Below are positions 56,248-64,000 of a stretch of 64,000 nt of DNA, in pieces. Below the pieces are notes generated by a model. That model was not told where the DNA came from and made no database searches. It was given only the letters and a program-made list of their open reading frames with translations. The DNA comes from Rahnella sikkimica (GTDB lineage: Bacteria > Pseudomonadota > Gammaproteobacteria > Enterobacterales > Enterobacteriaceae), in the NCBI RefSeq assembly GCF_002951615.1, contig NZ_CP019062.1:2976001-3040000 (forward strand). Direction: 5' to 3'. How positions within the stretch are numbered: the stretch's first letter is position 1; each line of letters opens with the position of its first letter. Made by a program: the position numbers and the translations under genes.

Positions 56248-57075
56248 TTAACGTAGCTGATCACGCATGAGTTTTGGCGACACCGAAAATTCCCGACGGA
56301 ACTGCGTCGAGAAATGGTTACTGTCACTGAACCCGCAGGCATAGGCGATATCGGTAATGCTCTGATCGCTGTGATGTAAACGGCGGCGGGCTTCCAGCAG
56401 GCGCAGGCGGTTGAGATATCGCTGCGGCGTCATGCCGGTGTAATGCTTCATCTGCCGGTGCAGCGTGCGCAGGGCCAGCGAAAAACGTTCTGCGGCCTCG
56501 GTCCAGTTAACGTCCTCACTGTAATGTGACTGGAGCCATTGCAAAAGTTGATTGACCCTGTTTTCCGAGGTATCTCGCAATTGTGGCTGGAAACAGTCCT
56601 GATAAAGCAGGATCAGCAACTGTAAGAACAGGCTTTCACGCGTGGCGATATGTTCCATTTCCACGCTGGCAGGCAGCGCTTCCAGCTGCGCAATGCAGTT
56701 CAGCACCTGATGCAGCACGCACGGGCTGAGCTGCCAGTGGATCTGCGACTGATAGTGATGCTCCTGCGGCAGAAAATGGCCGACGTCCTGAATAAAACGA
56801 AAGGCTTTCGGCGAACGGAAAAGCACATTGGTCAGCCGCAGGTTATCGACGTTTTCAAACAAATGATGATCGCTGGCACGGACAAAACACACCGTTCCGG
56901 CGGTCAGGGTATACGGATTGTCATTAAAGATGTGCACGCCCGATCCGCTTTCCACCAGCATAATTTCGTGGGAATCGTGGTAATGCTCCGGGAAAACGTC
57001 TTGCGGAAGACGCCGCTCAACCGTCACGGTCAGCTCAGGTGCCGCAAAATAATCATCACCCTTCAGTAACGTCAT
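56248..57075 (-). CDS. rhaS: L-rhamnose-responsive activator RhaS (AraC family)
   Basis: Rhamnose-binding activator of rhaBAD and rhaT, 275 aa (278 in E. coli). The N-terminal cupin has VFPEHYHDSHEIMLVESGSG and FNDNPYTLTAGTVCFVRASDHHLFE. The C-terminal domain has WTEAAERFSLALRTLHRQMKHYTG (first helix-turn-helix) and ITDIAYACGFSDSNHFSTQFRREF (second). ATG 57075 is preceded by GGAGG. Transcribed from the RhaR-dependent promoter in 57111-57231, divergent from rhaB. Confidence 0.97.
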   Translation of the reverse strand: MTLLKGDDYFAAPELTVTVERRLPQDVFPEHYHDSHEIMLVESGSGVHIFNDNPYTLTAGTVCFVRASDHHLFENVDNLRLTNVLFRSPKAFRFIQDVGHFLPQEHHYQSQIHWQLSPCVLHQVLNCIAQLEALPASVEMEHIATRESLFLQLLILLYQDCFQPQLRDTSENRVNQLLQWLQSHYSEDVNWTEAAERFSLALRTLHRQMKHYTGMTPQRYLNRLRLLEARRRLHHSDQSITDIAYACGFSDSNHFSTQFRREFSVSPKLMRDQLR

Positions 57076-57142
57076 TTATCGCCTCCGGTACAAAAAATCA
57101 TAGGTCTTCGGAAAACAACCCTACCCCGCGCGTGATGTCCTT

Positions 57143-57193
57143 ACCTTCAAACGGCGGCGTGAAAAACGGCATTCACGGTCAGATTTTTAAGAT
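57143..57193 (-). promoter_or_regulatory. RhaR binding site of rhaSR
   Basis: Inverted half-sites ACCTTCAAACGGCGGCG (57143-57159) and GGTCAGATTTTTAAGAT (57177-57193) are 17 bp each with a 17-bp gap, the geometry described for E. coli RhaR. They begin ACCTTCAAA and ATCTTAAAA when read in the same sense. With the -10 candidate TAGGGT (57118-57123, minus strand) the start is near 57111, so the site ends at -32. Confidence 0.65.
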
Positions 57194-57215
57194 TCCCCCC
57201 CTCACGATGAAGATC

Positions 57216-57231
57216 TGCGGCGAAGATCACA
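57216..57231 (-). promoter_or_regulatory. CRP site of rhaSR
   Basis: TGCGG-CGAAGA-TCACA: one perfect half and one weak half. Its centre is 112 bp upstream of the inferred rhaSR start, as at the E. coli rhaSR promoter (-111.5). The geometry supports an otherwise modest sequence match. Confidence 0.55.
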
Positions 57232-57266
57232 GTCGCCCCCCCGCGCATCTCATGATTTCCAGACCC

Positions 57267-57339
57267 GCCTCTGGAACAGCTTTCGGCTGATCTGTGATCT
57301 GCCTCTGGAACAGCTTTCGGCTGATCTGTGATCTGCCTC
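57267..57339. repeat. Perfect 34-bp tandem duplication in the rhaS-rhaB control region
   Basis: Units 57267-57300 and 57301-57334 are identical (start GCCTCTGGAACAGC, end TCTGTGATCT), and a partial third copy GCCTC follows. The downstream unit supplies the TGTGATCT half of the rhaB CRP site; the upstream unit repeats that half-site 34 bp away. The lack of any difference suggests a recent event. Confidence 0.95.
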
Positions 57340-57342
57340 GCA
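57327..57342 (+). promoter_or_regulatory. CRP site of rhaB
   Basis: TGTGA-TCTGCC-TCGCA matches 9 of 10 positions (TCACA replaced by TCGCA). The centre is about 93 bp before the inferred start (near 57428), equal to the E. coli rhaBAD CRP position of -92.5. Its left half lies in the second 34-bp repeat unit. Confidence 0.75.
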
Positions 57343-57345
57343 TCT

Positions 57346-57396
57346 ACCTTTTTAATGCTGCCATCCCGTCAAAACCGGTGGCAATCACCGGAAGGT
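57346..57396 (+). promoter_or_regulatory. RhaS binding site of rhaB, with promoter
   Basis: Half-sites ACCTTTTTAATGCTGCCA (57346-57363) and TGGCAATCACCGGAAGGT (57379-57396) are inverted with a 15-bp gap, the same layout as at rhaT. The -10 box TACACT is at 57416-57421, identical to that of rhaT. The site therefore covers about -82 to -32. Confidence 0.82.
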
Positions 57397-57450
57397 GACC
57401 CCGCAACGCCTCCCCTACACTGGCCGCATATTCAATAAGGAATGGCCGCT

Positions 57451-58935
57451 ATGAGAACTCACCATCTTGCCGCTATTGACCTCGGCGCTTCCAGCGGCCG
57501 GGTAATGCTGGCGACGTTTACCCGCCACGATACAGACCCGGCAGCCACGCTGACGCTGAAAGAAATTCACCGTTTTCCCAATAACCTGATGCACGTTGAC
57601 GGTCACGAAATCTGGGATCTCGATGCGCTGGAAAAACACATTCTCGAAGGGCTGAACCGCCTGGATGCGTCCGGCGTTCAGCTTGACGGTATCGGCATCG
57701 ATACCTGGGGCGTGGATTATGTCCTGCTTGATGAGCAGGGCCAGCGCGTGGGATTGCCTGTTTCCTACCGTGACAACCGCACGGAAGGCGTGATGGCGCG
57801 CATGGAACAACAGCTGAGCCGCGAAGCGATTTACCAGAAAACCGGTATCCAGTTTATGCCGTTCAACACGCTGTATCAGTTGCGGGCATTGAGCGAACAG
57901 CAACCCGACGTCGTGAAGAAAGCCGCGCATCTGCTGATGATCCCGGATTATTTCCTTTACCGTCTCACCGGCAAACTGAATCAGGAATACACCAACGCCA
58001 GCACCACACAGATGCTGAATATTTCTACCGGCGACTGGGATGATGAACTGCTGAAACTGGCAGGCGTACCACGCCACTGGATGACAAAACCAAGCCAGCC
58101 GGGCAATTCACCCGGCCTGTGGCACAGCCCGCGCGGCCGCAGCGTCCCCGTTTTCAGCGTCGCGACACATGACACCGCCAGCGCAGTCGTCGCCGCTCCG
58201 CTCACCGGCACGCACAGCGCCTATATCAGTTCCGGCACCTGGTCGCTGATGGGCATCGAAAGCCCGAAAGCGTTCAATCACGCCGGTGCACTGCACGACA
58301 ATGTCACCAACGAAGGCGGCATCAACGGCAGTTATCGCGTACTGAGAAATATTATGGGGCTGTGGTTATTCCAGCGAGTTTGCCGGGAGCTTAACATTCA
58401 GGATCTGCCTTCATTAATTACGCTGGCCAAAAACGTCCCGCCGTTCACCTATCTGATCAACCCGAACGAAGACCGCTTTATTAATCCGACATCAATGGTT
58501 GATGCCATCCGCGAAGCCTGCGAGCAGGCCGGAGAACCAGTTCCGAACTCACCGGCCGAACTGGCACGCTGCATTTTCGACAGCCTTGCCATGCTTTACC
58601 GCCAGGTTTCCGTGCAACTGGCAACGCTGCAAGGCGAGCCGTTGCGCGACATCCACATTGTCGGCGGCGGCAGCCAGAACCAGTTCCTGAACCAGCTTTG
58701 CGCCGATACCTGTCAGGTGAACGTCAGCGCCGGGCCGGTTGAAGCGTCCACGCTCGGCAATATCGGCTGCCAGCTGATGGCCCTTGGTGCCGTAAAAGAT
58801 GCCGCTGAATTTCGTCGCATTGTCGCCACGAATTTCGAGCAACGCCATTACCTCCCCCGTATTCACGAGGATTTCCCAATTCACTGGCGCCGTTTTCAGG
58901 CGCTCTGTCACGCCAATGAGGAGCTCGCAGTATGA
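57451..58935 (+). CDS. rhaB: Rhamnulokinase RhaB
   Basis: FGGY-family kinase that phosphorylates L-rhamnulose at C1, 494 aa. The N-terminal [14 protein letters not shown] phosphate loop, [14 protein letters not shown], and the C-terminal [18 protein letters not shown] motif are those of RhaB. Of two nearby start codons ATG 57451 is preferred because AAGGA lies 9 nt upstream, while the ATG at 57442 directly abuts it. The stop overlaps the rhaA start (ATGA), so the two are translationally coupled. Confidence 0.97.
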   Translation: MRTHHLAAIDLGASSGRVMLATFTRHDTDPAATLTLKEIHRFPNNLMHVDGHEIWDLDALEKHILEGLNRLDASGVQLDGIGIDTWGVDYVLLDEQGQRVGLPVSYRDNRTEGVMARMEQQLSREAIYQKTGIQFMPFNTLYQLRALSEQQPDVVKKAAHLLMIPDYFLYRLTGKLNQEYTNASTTQMLNISTGDWDDELLKLAGVPRHWMTKPSQPGNSPGLWHSPRGRSVPVFSVATHDTASAVVAAPLTGTHSAYISSGTWSLMGIESPKAFNHAGALHDNVTNEGGINGSYRVLRNIMGLWLFQRVCRELNIQDLPSLITLAKNVPPFTYLINPNEDRFINPTSMVDAIREACEQAGEPVPNSPAELARCIFDSLAMLYRQVSVQLATLQGEPLRDIHIVGGGSQNQFLNQLCADTCQVNVSAGPVEASTLGNIGCQLMALGAVKDAAEFRRIVATNFEQRHYLPRIHEDFPIHWRRFQALCHANEELAV

Positions 58936-60188
58936 CTTCATCTATCGACAACGCATGGACGCTTGCTAAAGAACGTTTCGCCCAGCTGGGCATTGATGCC
59001 GAAGCCGCAATCAAACAACTCGATACCCTGCCGGTTTCAATTCATTGCTGGCAGGGGGATGACGTCGCGGGTTTTGAAAATCCGGAAGGCGGGCTGACCG
59101 GCGGTATTCAGGCGACCGGGAATTACCCCGGTAAAGCGCGCAATGCACAGCAACTGCGGGCGGATTTAGAGCTGGCGATTTCGATGATCCCCGGTCCTAA
59201 TCGTCTGAACCTGCACGCTATTTATCTGGAATCCGATACACCGGTTCCGCGCAATGAAATCGAACCGAAGCATTTCACCGGCTGGGTAGACTGGGCGAAG
59301 AAAAACAAACTGGGACTGGATTTTAACCCGTCCTGTTTCTCGCATCCGATGAGCGCAGACGGCTTCACGCTCTCCAGCGCCAATCCTGAAATCCGCCAGT
59401 TCTGGATTGAACATTGTCAGGCCAGCCGCCGCGTTTCCGCCTCCTTTGGCCGCGCGCTGGGCACGCCTTCCGTGATGAATATCTGGGTTCCAGACGGCAT
59501 GAAAGATGTCACCGTAGATCGTCTGGCACCGCGCCAGCGCCTGATGAGTGCGCTCGACGAAGTGATTGCCGAGAAGTTTGATATCACCGAACACATCGAC
59601 GCCGTCGAAAGCAAACTGTTCGGCATCGGCTCTGAAAGCTACACCGTCGGTTCCAACGAATTCTATCTGGGCTACGCCGCCAGCCGTGGCACCGCGCTGT
59701 GCCTGGATGCCGGGCATTTCCATCCGACCGAAGTGATCTCCGACAAAATCTCGGCCGCGATGTTGTATGTGCCGCGCCTGCTGCTGCACGTCAGCCGCCC
59801 GGTGCGCTGGGACAGCGACCACGTTGTGCTGCTTGACGACGAAACGCAGGCCATCGCCAGCGAAATCGTGCGCCATAACCTGTTCAACCGCGTGCATATC
59901 GGGCTGGATTTCTTCGACGCCTCCATCAACCGCATCGCCGCCTGGGTTATCGGCACGCGCAACATGAAAAAAGCCTTGCTGAAAGCGCTGCTGGAACCGA
60001 CTGACTTGCTGAAAAAACTGGAAGTCGGAGGCGATTACACCGCGCGTCTGGCGCTGTTGGAAGAACAAAAATCGCTGCCGTGGCAGGCCGTCTGGGACAT
60101 GTATTGCCAGCGCCACGACGTACCGGTTGGCGGCCAGTGGCTGGATACCGTTCGTCATTACGAAACCAGCGTGCTGGCTAAACGCTGA
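58932..60188 (+). CDS. rhaA: L-rhamnose isomerase RhaA
   Basis: Metal-dependent ketol isomerase (rhamnose to rhamnulose), 418 aa (419 in E. coli). Typical segments are [21 protein letters not shown] in the N-terminal part, [11 protein letters not shown], the metal-ligand region [20 protein letters not shown] and HVGLDFF-like [17 protein letters not shown]. It overlaps rhaB by 4 bp and is followed 54 bp later by rhaD. Confidence 0.98.
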   Translation: MTSSIDNAWTLAKERFAQLGIDAEAAIKQLDTLPVSIHCWQGDDVAGFENPEGGLTGGIQATGNYPGKARNAQQLRADLELAISMIPGPNRLNLHAIYLESDTPVPRNEIEPKHFTGWVDWAKKNKLGLDFNPSCFSHPMSADGFTLSSANPEIRQFWIEHCQASRRVSASFGRALGTPSVMNIWVPDGMKDVTVDRLAPRQRLMSALDEVIAEKFDITEHIDAVESKLFGIGSESYTVGSNEFYLGYAASRGTALCLDAGHFHPTEVISDKISAAMLYVPRLLLHVSRPVRWDSDHVVLLDDETQAIASEIVRHNLFNRVHIGLDFFDASINRIAAWVIGTRNMKKALLKALLEPTDLLKKLEVGGDYTARLALLEEQKSLPWQAVWDMYCQRHDVPVGGQWLDTVRHYETSVLAKR

Positions 60189-60242
60189 TTCTCTGAAAAT
60201 TTATGGCTTAAAAGCATTCACCTTATTCGCAGGAAAGAACCG

Positions 60243-61067
60243 ATGAAAACATTATTTAGCGCGTGGTTTGTACAGGGCATGGTCAAAGCGACCACCGATA
60301 TGTGGCTGAAAGGCTGGGACGAGCGCAACGGCGGCAACGTCAGTATGCGTCTGCTGCCGGAAGATGTAGCACCGTACAAAAATGATTTTTACGCCCAGCC
60401 GCGTCAGGTTGAACTGACCCAGCACGCGCCGGATCTGGCCAATGAATATTTCATTGTGACCGGCTCCGGCAAGTTCTTCCGCAACGTGCAGCTCGCCCCT
60501 GCCGAAGCGCTGACCGTGATCCAGCTCGATGATAAAGGCGCCAGTTACAAAATCCTCTGGGGCCTGACCGCGGGCGGCCTGCCGACGTCTGAACTGGCGT
60601 CGCATCTGCAATCTCACGCCGTGCGTAAACGCGTCACTCACGGGCAGGATCGCGTGATCATGCACTGCCACGCCACCAACCTGATTGCGCTGACCTACGT
60701 GCTCGAACTCGACAGCGCGAAAATCACCCGCAAGCTGTGGGAATGCAGCACCGAATGTCTGGTGGTCTTCCCCGACGGCGTGGGCATTGTGCCGTGGATG
60801 GTGCCGGGCACTGACGGTATTGGCGCGGCAACGTCCGACCGGATGCAACATCACAGCCTGGTGCTGTGGGCATTCCACGGGATCTTCGGCTGCGGCCCGA
60901 CGCTCGATGATGCGTTTGGCCTGATCGACACCGCTGAAAAATCGGCGGAAATACTGGTGAAAGTGATTTCAATGGGTGGCATGAAACAGACGATCCAAAC
61001 CGACGAGCTGATTGCGCTGGCTAAACGTTTTGACGTCACACCTTTTGAGGCCGCTTTAAAAGCCTGA
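60243..61067 (+). CDS. rhaD: Rhamnulose-1-phosphate aldolase RhaD
   Basis: Zinc class II aldolase that yields dihydroxyacetone phosphate and L-lactaldehyde, 274 aa as in E. coli. The catalytic glutamate E117 (LPTSELASH) and zinc ligands H141 and H143 (MHCHATN) are in place; a third histidine lies in [15 protein letters not shown] 60243 follows AGGAAAG. A strong hairpin follows the gene. Confidence 0.98.
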   Translation: MKTLFSAWFVQGMVKATTDMWLKGWDERNGGNVSMRLLPEDVAPYKNDFYAQPRQVELTQHAPDLANEYFIVTGSGKFFRNVQLAPAEALTVIQLDDKGASYKILWGLTAGGLPTSELASHLQSHAVRKRVTHGQDRVIMHCHATNLIALTYVLELDSAKITRKLWECSTECLVVFPDGVGIVPWMVPGTDGIGAATSDRMQHHSLVLWAFHGIFGCGPTLDDAFGLIDTAEKSAEILVKVISMGGMKQTIQTDELIALAKRFDVTPFEAALKA

Positions 61068-61098
61068 ACCGGCCATTAAGGCTCCAACCTATTAAAAA

Positions 61099-61136
61099 CC
61101 CGGCACAGGAACGATGGAAAGTTTCCTGTCGCCGGG
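61099..61136 (+). promoter_or_regulatory. Intercistronic hairpin rhaD - lactaldehyde reductase gene
   Basis: CCCGGCACAGGA pairs with TCCTGTCGCCGGG, apart from a bulged base, around a loop of 13 nt. No T-run follows, so it is unlikely to terminate; protection or processing of the operon mRNA is more plausible. Confidence 0.6.
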
Positions 61137-61203
61137 ACCGGCGCAGATCAGGAGCCGCGCGGTCAGGGCATTGATTCTTAATAAAATAGAAGAGGGATTT
61201 TAT

Positions 61204-62352
61204 ATGAGCTTTATGTTGGCATTACCTAAAATCAGCCTCCACGGCCAGGGCGCGATCAGCGATATGGTTGCGATGCTGGCGACAAAACAACCGGGCAAAG
61301 CGCTGATCGTTACCGACGGTCAGCTGGTCGAGTTAGGTCTGCTCGATGGCCTGTTCTCCGCACTGAAAACTGCCGGACTGCCGTATGCACTATACGGCGG
61401 CGTGGTGCCCAATCCGACTTCCGCGCACGTCGACGAAGGTTTCCGTCAGTATCGGGAAAATCATTGCGATTACCTGATCGGTTTCGGCGGCGGCAGCCCG
61501 ATTGATACCGCAAAAGGCATCAAAATTCTGACGGCCAATCCGGGGCCGGTGACGATTTATTCCGGCGTCGGCAAAGTGACGAAACCGGGTGTTTTCCTGG
61601 TGGCGGTCAATACCACGGCCGGTACCGCAGCGGAACTCACCAGCAACGCGGTGATCATCGACAGCCAGCGGCAGGTGAAAGAAGTCATTATTGATGTGAA
61701 TCTGATCCCGGATATCGCGGTGGACGATCCGTCGATAATGCTGAAGATCCCGGCAGACGTGACCGCAGCAACCGGCATGGACGCCCTGACGCACGCCATC
61801 GAAGCCTATGTTTCAGTCGGCGCGCATCCGCTGACCGATCCGACGGCGCTGGCGGCGATCTCAACCATCACCCGATGGCTGCCAGAAGCGGTGGATCATG
61901 GCGATAATATTGAAGCGCGTGAGAAAATGGCGCAGGGACAATATCTGGCCGGAATGGCGTTTAACAGCGCCGGGCTGGGATTAGTGCATGCGCTGGCGCA
62001 TCAGCCGGGCGCGACGCACAACCTGCCGCACGGCGTCTGTAATGCCATTCTGCTGCCGGTCGTGGAAGAATTTAACCGCGCTTCCGCCCCGCACCGTTTT
62101 GCCGATATCGCACGCGCGATGGGTGTGAATACGCAGGGCATCAGCGAAACGCAGGCCAGCTTTGCGGCGATTAAAGCGATTCGTGATTTGTCTGCAAGAG
62201 TGGGAATTCCATCAGGATTCAGAGCATTAGGCATTGTCGAAGCCGACATTGAAGGCTGGCTCGACAAAGCGCTGGCTGACCCTTGCGCGCCGTGCAATCC
62301 GGGAACTGCAACGCGCGAAGAAGTCCGCGAGTTGTACATGAAAGCGATGTGA
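61204..62352 (+). CDS. fucO: Lactaldehyde reductase (iron-dependent group III alcohol dehydrogenase, FucO-like)
   Basis: Reduces L-lactaldehyde to 1,2-propanediol with NADH, which disposes of the product of RhaD during anaerobic growth. The 382-residue reading from ATG 61204 (AGAGGGA upstream) equals E. coli FucO in length. Iron ligands by family comparison are D193, H197 ([12 protein letters not shown]), H262 and H276 (LPHGVCNA). The NAD loop is [13 protein letters not shown]. The frame is open to 61114, inside the hairpin region, and that start is not conserved. In E. coli fucO belongs to the fucose cluster; here it sits in the rha operon. The symbol is by function. Confidence 0.9.
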   Translation: MSFMLALPKISLHGQGAISDMVAMLATKQPGKALIVTDGQLVELGLLDGLFSALKTAGLPYALYGGVVPNPTSAHVDEGFRQYRENHCDYLIGFGGGSPIDTAKGIKILTANPGPVTIYSGVGKVTKPGVFLVAVNTTAGTAAELTSNAVIIDSQRQVKEVIIDVNLIPDIAVDDPSIMLKIPADVTAATGMDALTHAIEAYVSVGAHPLTDPTALAAISTITRWLPEAVDHGDNIEAREKMAQGQYLAGMAFNSAGLGLVHALAHQPGATHNLPHGVCNAILLPVVEEFNRASAPHRFADIARAMGVNTQGISETQASFAAIKAIRDLSARVGIPSGFRALGIVEADIEGWLDKALADPCAPCNPGTATREEVRELYMKAM

Positions 62353-62360
62353 TCTTGCTT

Positions 62361-62380
62361 CTCCCCCTTCGCAGGGGGAG
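62361..62380 (+). promoter_or_regulatory. Intercistronic hairpin lactaldehyde reductase gene - rhaM
   Basis: CTCCCCCT, loop TCGC, AGGGGGAG: a perfect 8-bp stem of GC pairs with a four-base loop and no T-run. It resembles REP-type palindromes found between genes in enterobacteria. Confidence 0.6.
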
Positions 62381-62420
62381 GAGCTTTCCCTTCACCTGCA
62401 AGAATCTCCCTGGAGTAAAC

Positions 62421-62735
62421 ATGATCCGTAAATCCTTCGTTATGCAGGTCAACCCGAACGCGCATGCGGAATATCAGCGGCGGCATTCGCCGATCTGGCC
62501 GGAACTGGCGGAGACCCTGAAAGCGCACGGCGCGCACCACTACAGCATTTTTCTGGATGAAAAACGTAACCTGCTGTTCGGGTATGTGGAGATTGAATCA
62601 GAAGAAAGATGGAACGCCGTGGCGAAGACGGAAATCTGCCAGCAATGGTGGAAGCATATGGCAGACGTGATGCCTGCCAATGCCGATAACAGCCCGATCA
62701 GCAGCGATCTTAAGCCGGTCTTTTACCTCGATTAA
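62421..62735 (+). CDS. rhaM: L-rhamnose mutarotase RhaM
   Basis: Interconverts alpha and beta anomers of L-rhamnose, 104 aa as in E. coli. Conserved features are [29 protein letters not shown] at the start (two blocks), [19 protein letters not shown] and the WWKHMADVM helix. ATG 62421 has TGGAG 5 nt upstream. It is the last gene of the rha operon. Its final 26 bp overlap the 3' end of ygiQ on the opposite strand. Confidence 0.96.
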   Translation: MIRKSFVMQVNPNAHAEYQRRHSPIWPELAETLKAHGAHHYSIFLDEKRNLLFGYVEIESEERWNAVAKTEICQQWWKHMADVMPANADNSPISSDLKPVFYLD

Positions 62736-64000
62736 CCCGCGGTTCCCCGCTTTTTCCTTGCGCGGCAGACTGACCGTTTTTACTCTGAGCCGCTCTGGCC
62801 GCCGCCGGTTTTTTCCCTGCACGGAATTCTGTGGATTTGCCTTTTCCGGTCGCCGGATTTTGCGCTTTGGAGCCGGTGAAACGCGTCGCGGCCGGTTTGT
62901 CTTTTCCGGAACGTGATGGCGTAAATTTCGGATCGAAGCCGTCCGGCGGCACCAGACAATCCGGGCGAATGCCGATCAAACGGCGCATCCCCATTGCCGT
63001 CAGTGCTTCGCGGATCACCGGCCAGTTCACCGAATCGTGATAACGCAGCAACGCTTTATGCAAGCGACGCTGACGATCGCCTTTCGGCACCACCACGTCC
63101 TCACTTTTGTAATCCACTTTGCCGAGCGGGTTTTTGCCGCTGTAATACATGGTGGTCGCGCTGGCGAGCGGTGACGGGTAGAAGTTCTGCACCTGATCAA
63201 GCCGGAAGCGGTTCTTCTTCAGCCACAGCGCCAGATTGATCATATCTTCGGTGCGCGTCCCCGGATGGGCGGAGATGAAGTACGGGATCAGATACTGCTC
63301 TTTTCCGGCCTGTTTGGAATAGCTGTCGAACAGCTCTTTGAACCGGTAATAGCTGCCCATTCCCGGTTTCATCATTTTCGACAACGGCCCGGTTTCGGTG
63401 TGTTCCGGCGCAATTTTCAGATAGCCGCCGACGTGATGTTCGGCCAGCTCCTTGATATAACGCGGATCTTCCACCGCCAGATCGTAACGCACGCCGGAGG
63501 CGATCAGGATCTTCTTGATGCCTTTCAGGCTGCGGGTGCGGCGATAAAGATTGATGGTCGGCTCATGGTTGGTGTCCATGTGCGTACAGATTTCAGGATA
63601 AACGCAGGATGCGCGGCGGCAGCTTTGCTCCGCTTTTGGCGACTGACAGCGCAGCATATACATGTTGGCCGTCGGGCCACCGAGATCGGAAATCACGCCG
63701 GTAAAACCGGGCACGCTGTCGCGGATCTCTTCGATTTCGCGGACGATCGACGCTTCTGAACGGCTCTGAATGATCCGCCCTTCATGTTCAGTGATCGAAC
63801 AAAACGCACAACCGCCGTAACAGCCACGCATGATGTTGATCGAAAAACGAATCATGTCATACGCCGGGATCGTCGCTTTGCCGTAAGACGGGTGCGGCAC
63901 ACGCTGGAACGGCAGGCCAAACACTTCGTCCATTTCTTCCGTGGACAGCGGGATCGCCGGAGGATTAATCCACACATAACGATCGCCGTGTTTTTGCATC
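62710..64000 (-). CDS. ygiQ: YgiQ family radical SAM protein (UPF0313), C-terminal part
   Basis: Partial gene; the N-terminal portion lies beyond 64000. 430 codons are present. The iron-sulphur motif CYGGCAFC marks the radical SAM core, followed by [26 protein letters not shown] and [21 protein letters not shown] as in E. coli YgiQ. The last 70 residues are low-complexity, rich in Lys, Ala and Gly. The reaction is unknown. The TAA stop at 62710-62712 lies inside rhaM on the other strand. Confidence 0.95.
   Translation of the reverse strand, partial: MQKHGDRYVWINPPAIPLSTEEMDEVFGLPFQRVPHPSYGKATIPAYDMIRFSINIMRGCYGGCAFCSITEHEGRIIQSRSEASIVREIEEIRDSVPGFTGVISDLGGPTANMYMLRCQSPKAEQSCRRASCVYPEICTHMDTNHEPTINLYRRTRSLKGIKKILIASGVRYDLAVEDPRYIKELAEHHVGGYLKIAPEHTETGPLSKMMKPGMGSYYRFKELFDSYSKQAGKEQYLIPYFISAHPGTRTEDMINLALWLKKNRFRLDQVQNFYPSPLASATTMYYSGKNPLGKVDYKSEDVVVPKGDRQRRLHKALLRYHDSVNWPVIREALTAMGMRRLIGIRPDCLVPPDGFDPKFTPSRSGKDKPAATRFTGSKAQNPATGKGKSTEFRAGKKPAAARAAQSKNGQSAAQGKSGEPRVNRGKRPA

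Noticed and set aside
57158..57177. CGTGAA/TTCACG short palindrome before rhaS
   Set aside because: It lies within the 17-bp gap of the proposed RhaR half-sites and is only 6 bp per arm; no separate function is supported.
58549..60158. Long minus-strand frames opposite rhaB and rhaA
   Set aside because: Shadows of GC-rich coding sequence; the plus strand has full-length conserved enzymes.

Overview
The window is ordinary chromosome from a gammaproteobacterium of the order Enterobacterales. Almost every core gene matches its E. coli counterpart in length and motifs. From dnaK to the tRNA-Leu cluster the gene order follows the E. coli dnaK-thr-arcA-trpR-nadR-deo-prfC-rsmC-leu neighbourhood (about 99-0.3 min), read in reverse. 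Several points suggest Yersiniaceae (Rahnella, Ewingella, Rouxiella or Serratia type) rather than Escherichia: creBCD, fhuF and yjjG are absent, a lactaldehyde reductase gene sits inside the rhamnose operon, there are two ERIC elements, and rcsA has moved next to ettA. The genus is an inference. I see no phage, insertion sequence, CRISPR array or integron.

Layout. 1-8060: dnaK (3' end outside the window) with two sigma-32 promoters, satP, an MFS transporter, mog, talB, yaaJ, yaaA. 8082-13019: thrLABC operon with leader peptide and attenuator. 13161-20482: yjtD, yjjY, arcA, creA, rob, gpmB, yjjX, trpR, slt. 21120-31344: accessory block interrupted by ettA, holding a P-type ATPase, rcsA, a LysR/oxidoreductase pair and a DUF3300/DUF2950 envelope pair. 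31734-36521: nadR, radA, serB, ytjB. 36737-44979: deoCABD with its control region, yjjV, yjjU, ytjA, osmY. 45401-51197: prfC, rimI, holD, rsmC, an aldo/keto reductase with a divergent LysR regulator. 51294-53610: three tandem tRNA-Leu(CAG) genes, a small DUF1435 membrane protein and a diguanylate cyclase. 54012-62735: a complete L-rhamnose locus (rhaT, rhaR, rhaS, rhaB, rhaA, rhaD, fucO-like, rhaM). 62710-64000: the C-terminal part of ygiQ.

How the parts work together. The thr genes convert aspartate to threonine under Thr/Ile attenuation. The deo genes degrade deoxynucleosides under DeoR-, CRP- and probably CytR-type sites. The rhamnose locus imports the sugar, corrects its anomer, isomerises, phosphorylates and cleaves it, and reduces the lactaldehyde product.

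The most informative readings are regulatory. The rhaS-rhaB and rhaT promoters can be resolved into CRP sites, RhaS/RhaR inverted half-sites and -10 boxes at E. coli-like spacing, and a perfect 34-bp tandem duplication lies beside the rhaB CRP site. A NadR-type operator precedes nadR itself. Two 125-bp ERIC copies each end on the stop codon of the upstream gene. The P-type ATPase lacks two carboxylates of the classical calcium sites. No clearly new multi-gene system is evident; the DUF3300/DUF2950 pair and the unusual ATPase are the least explained items.
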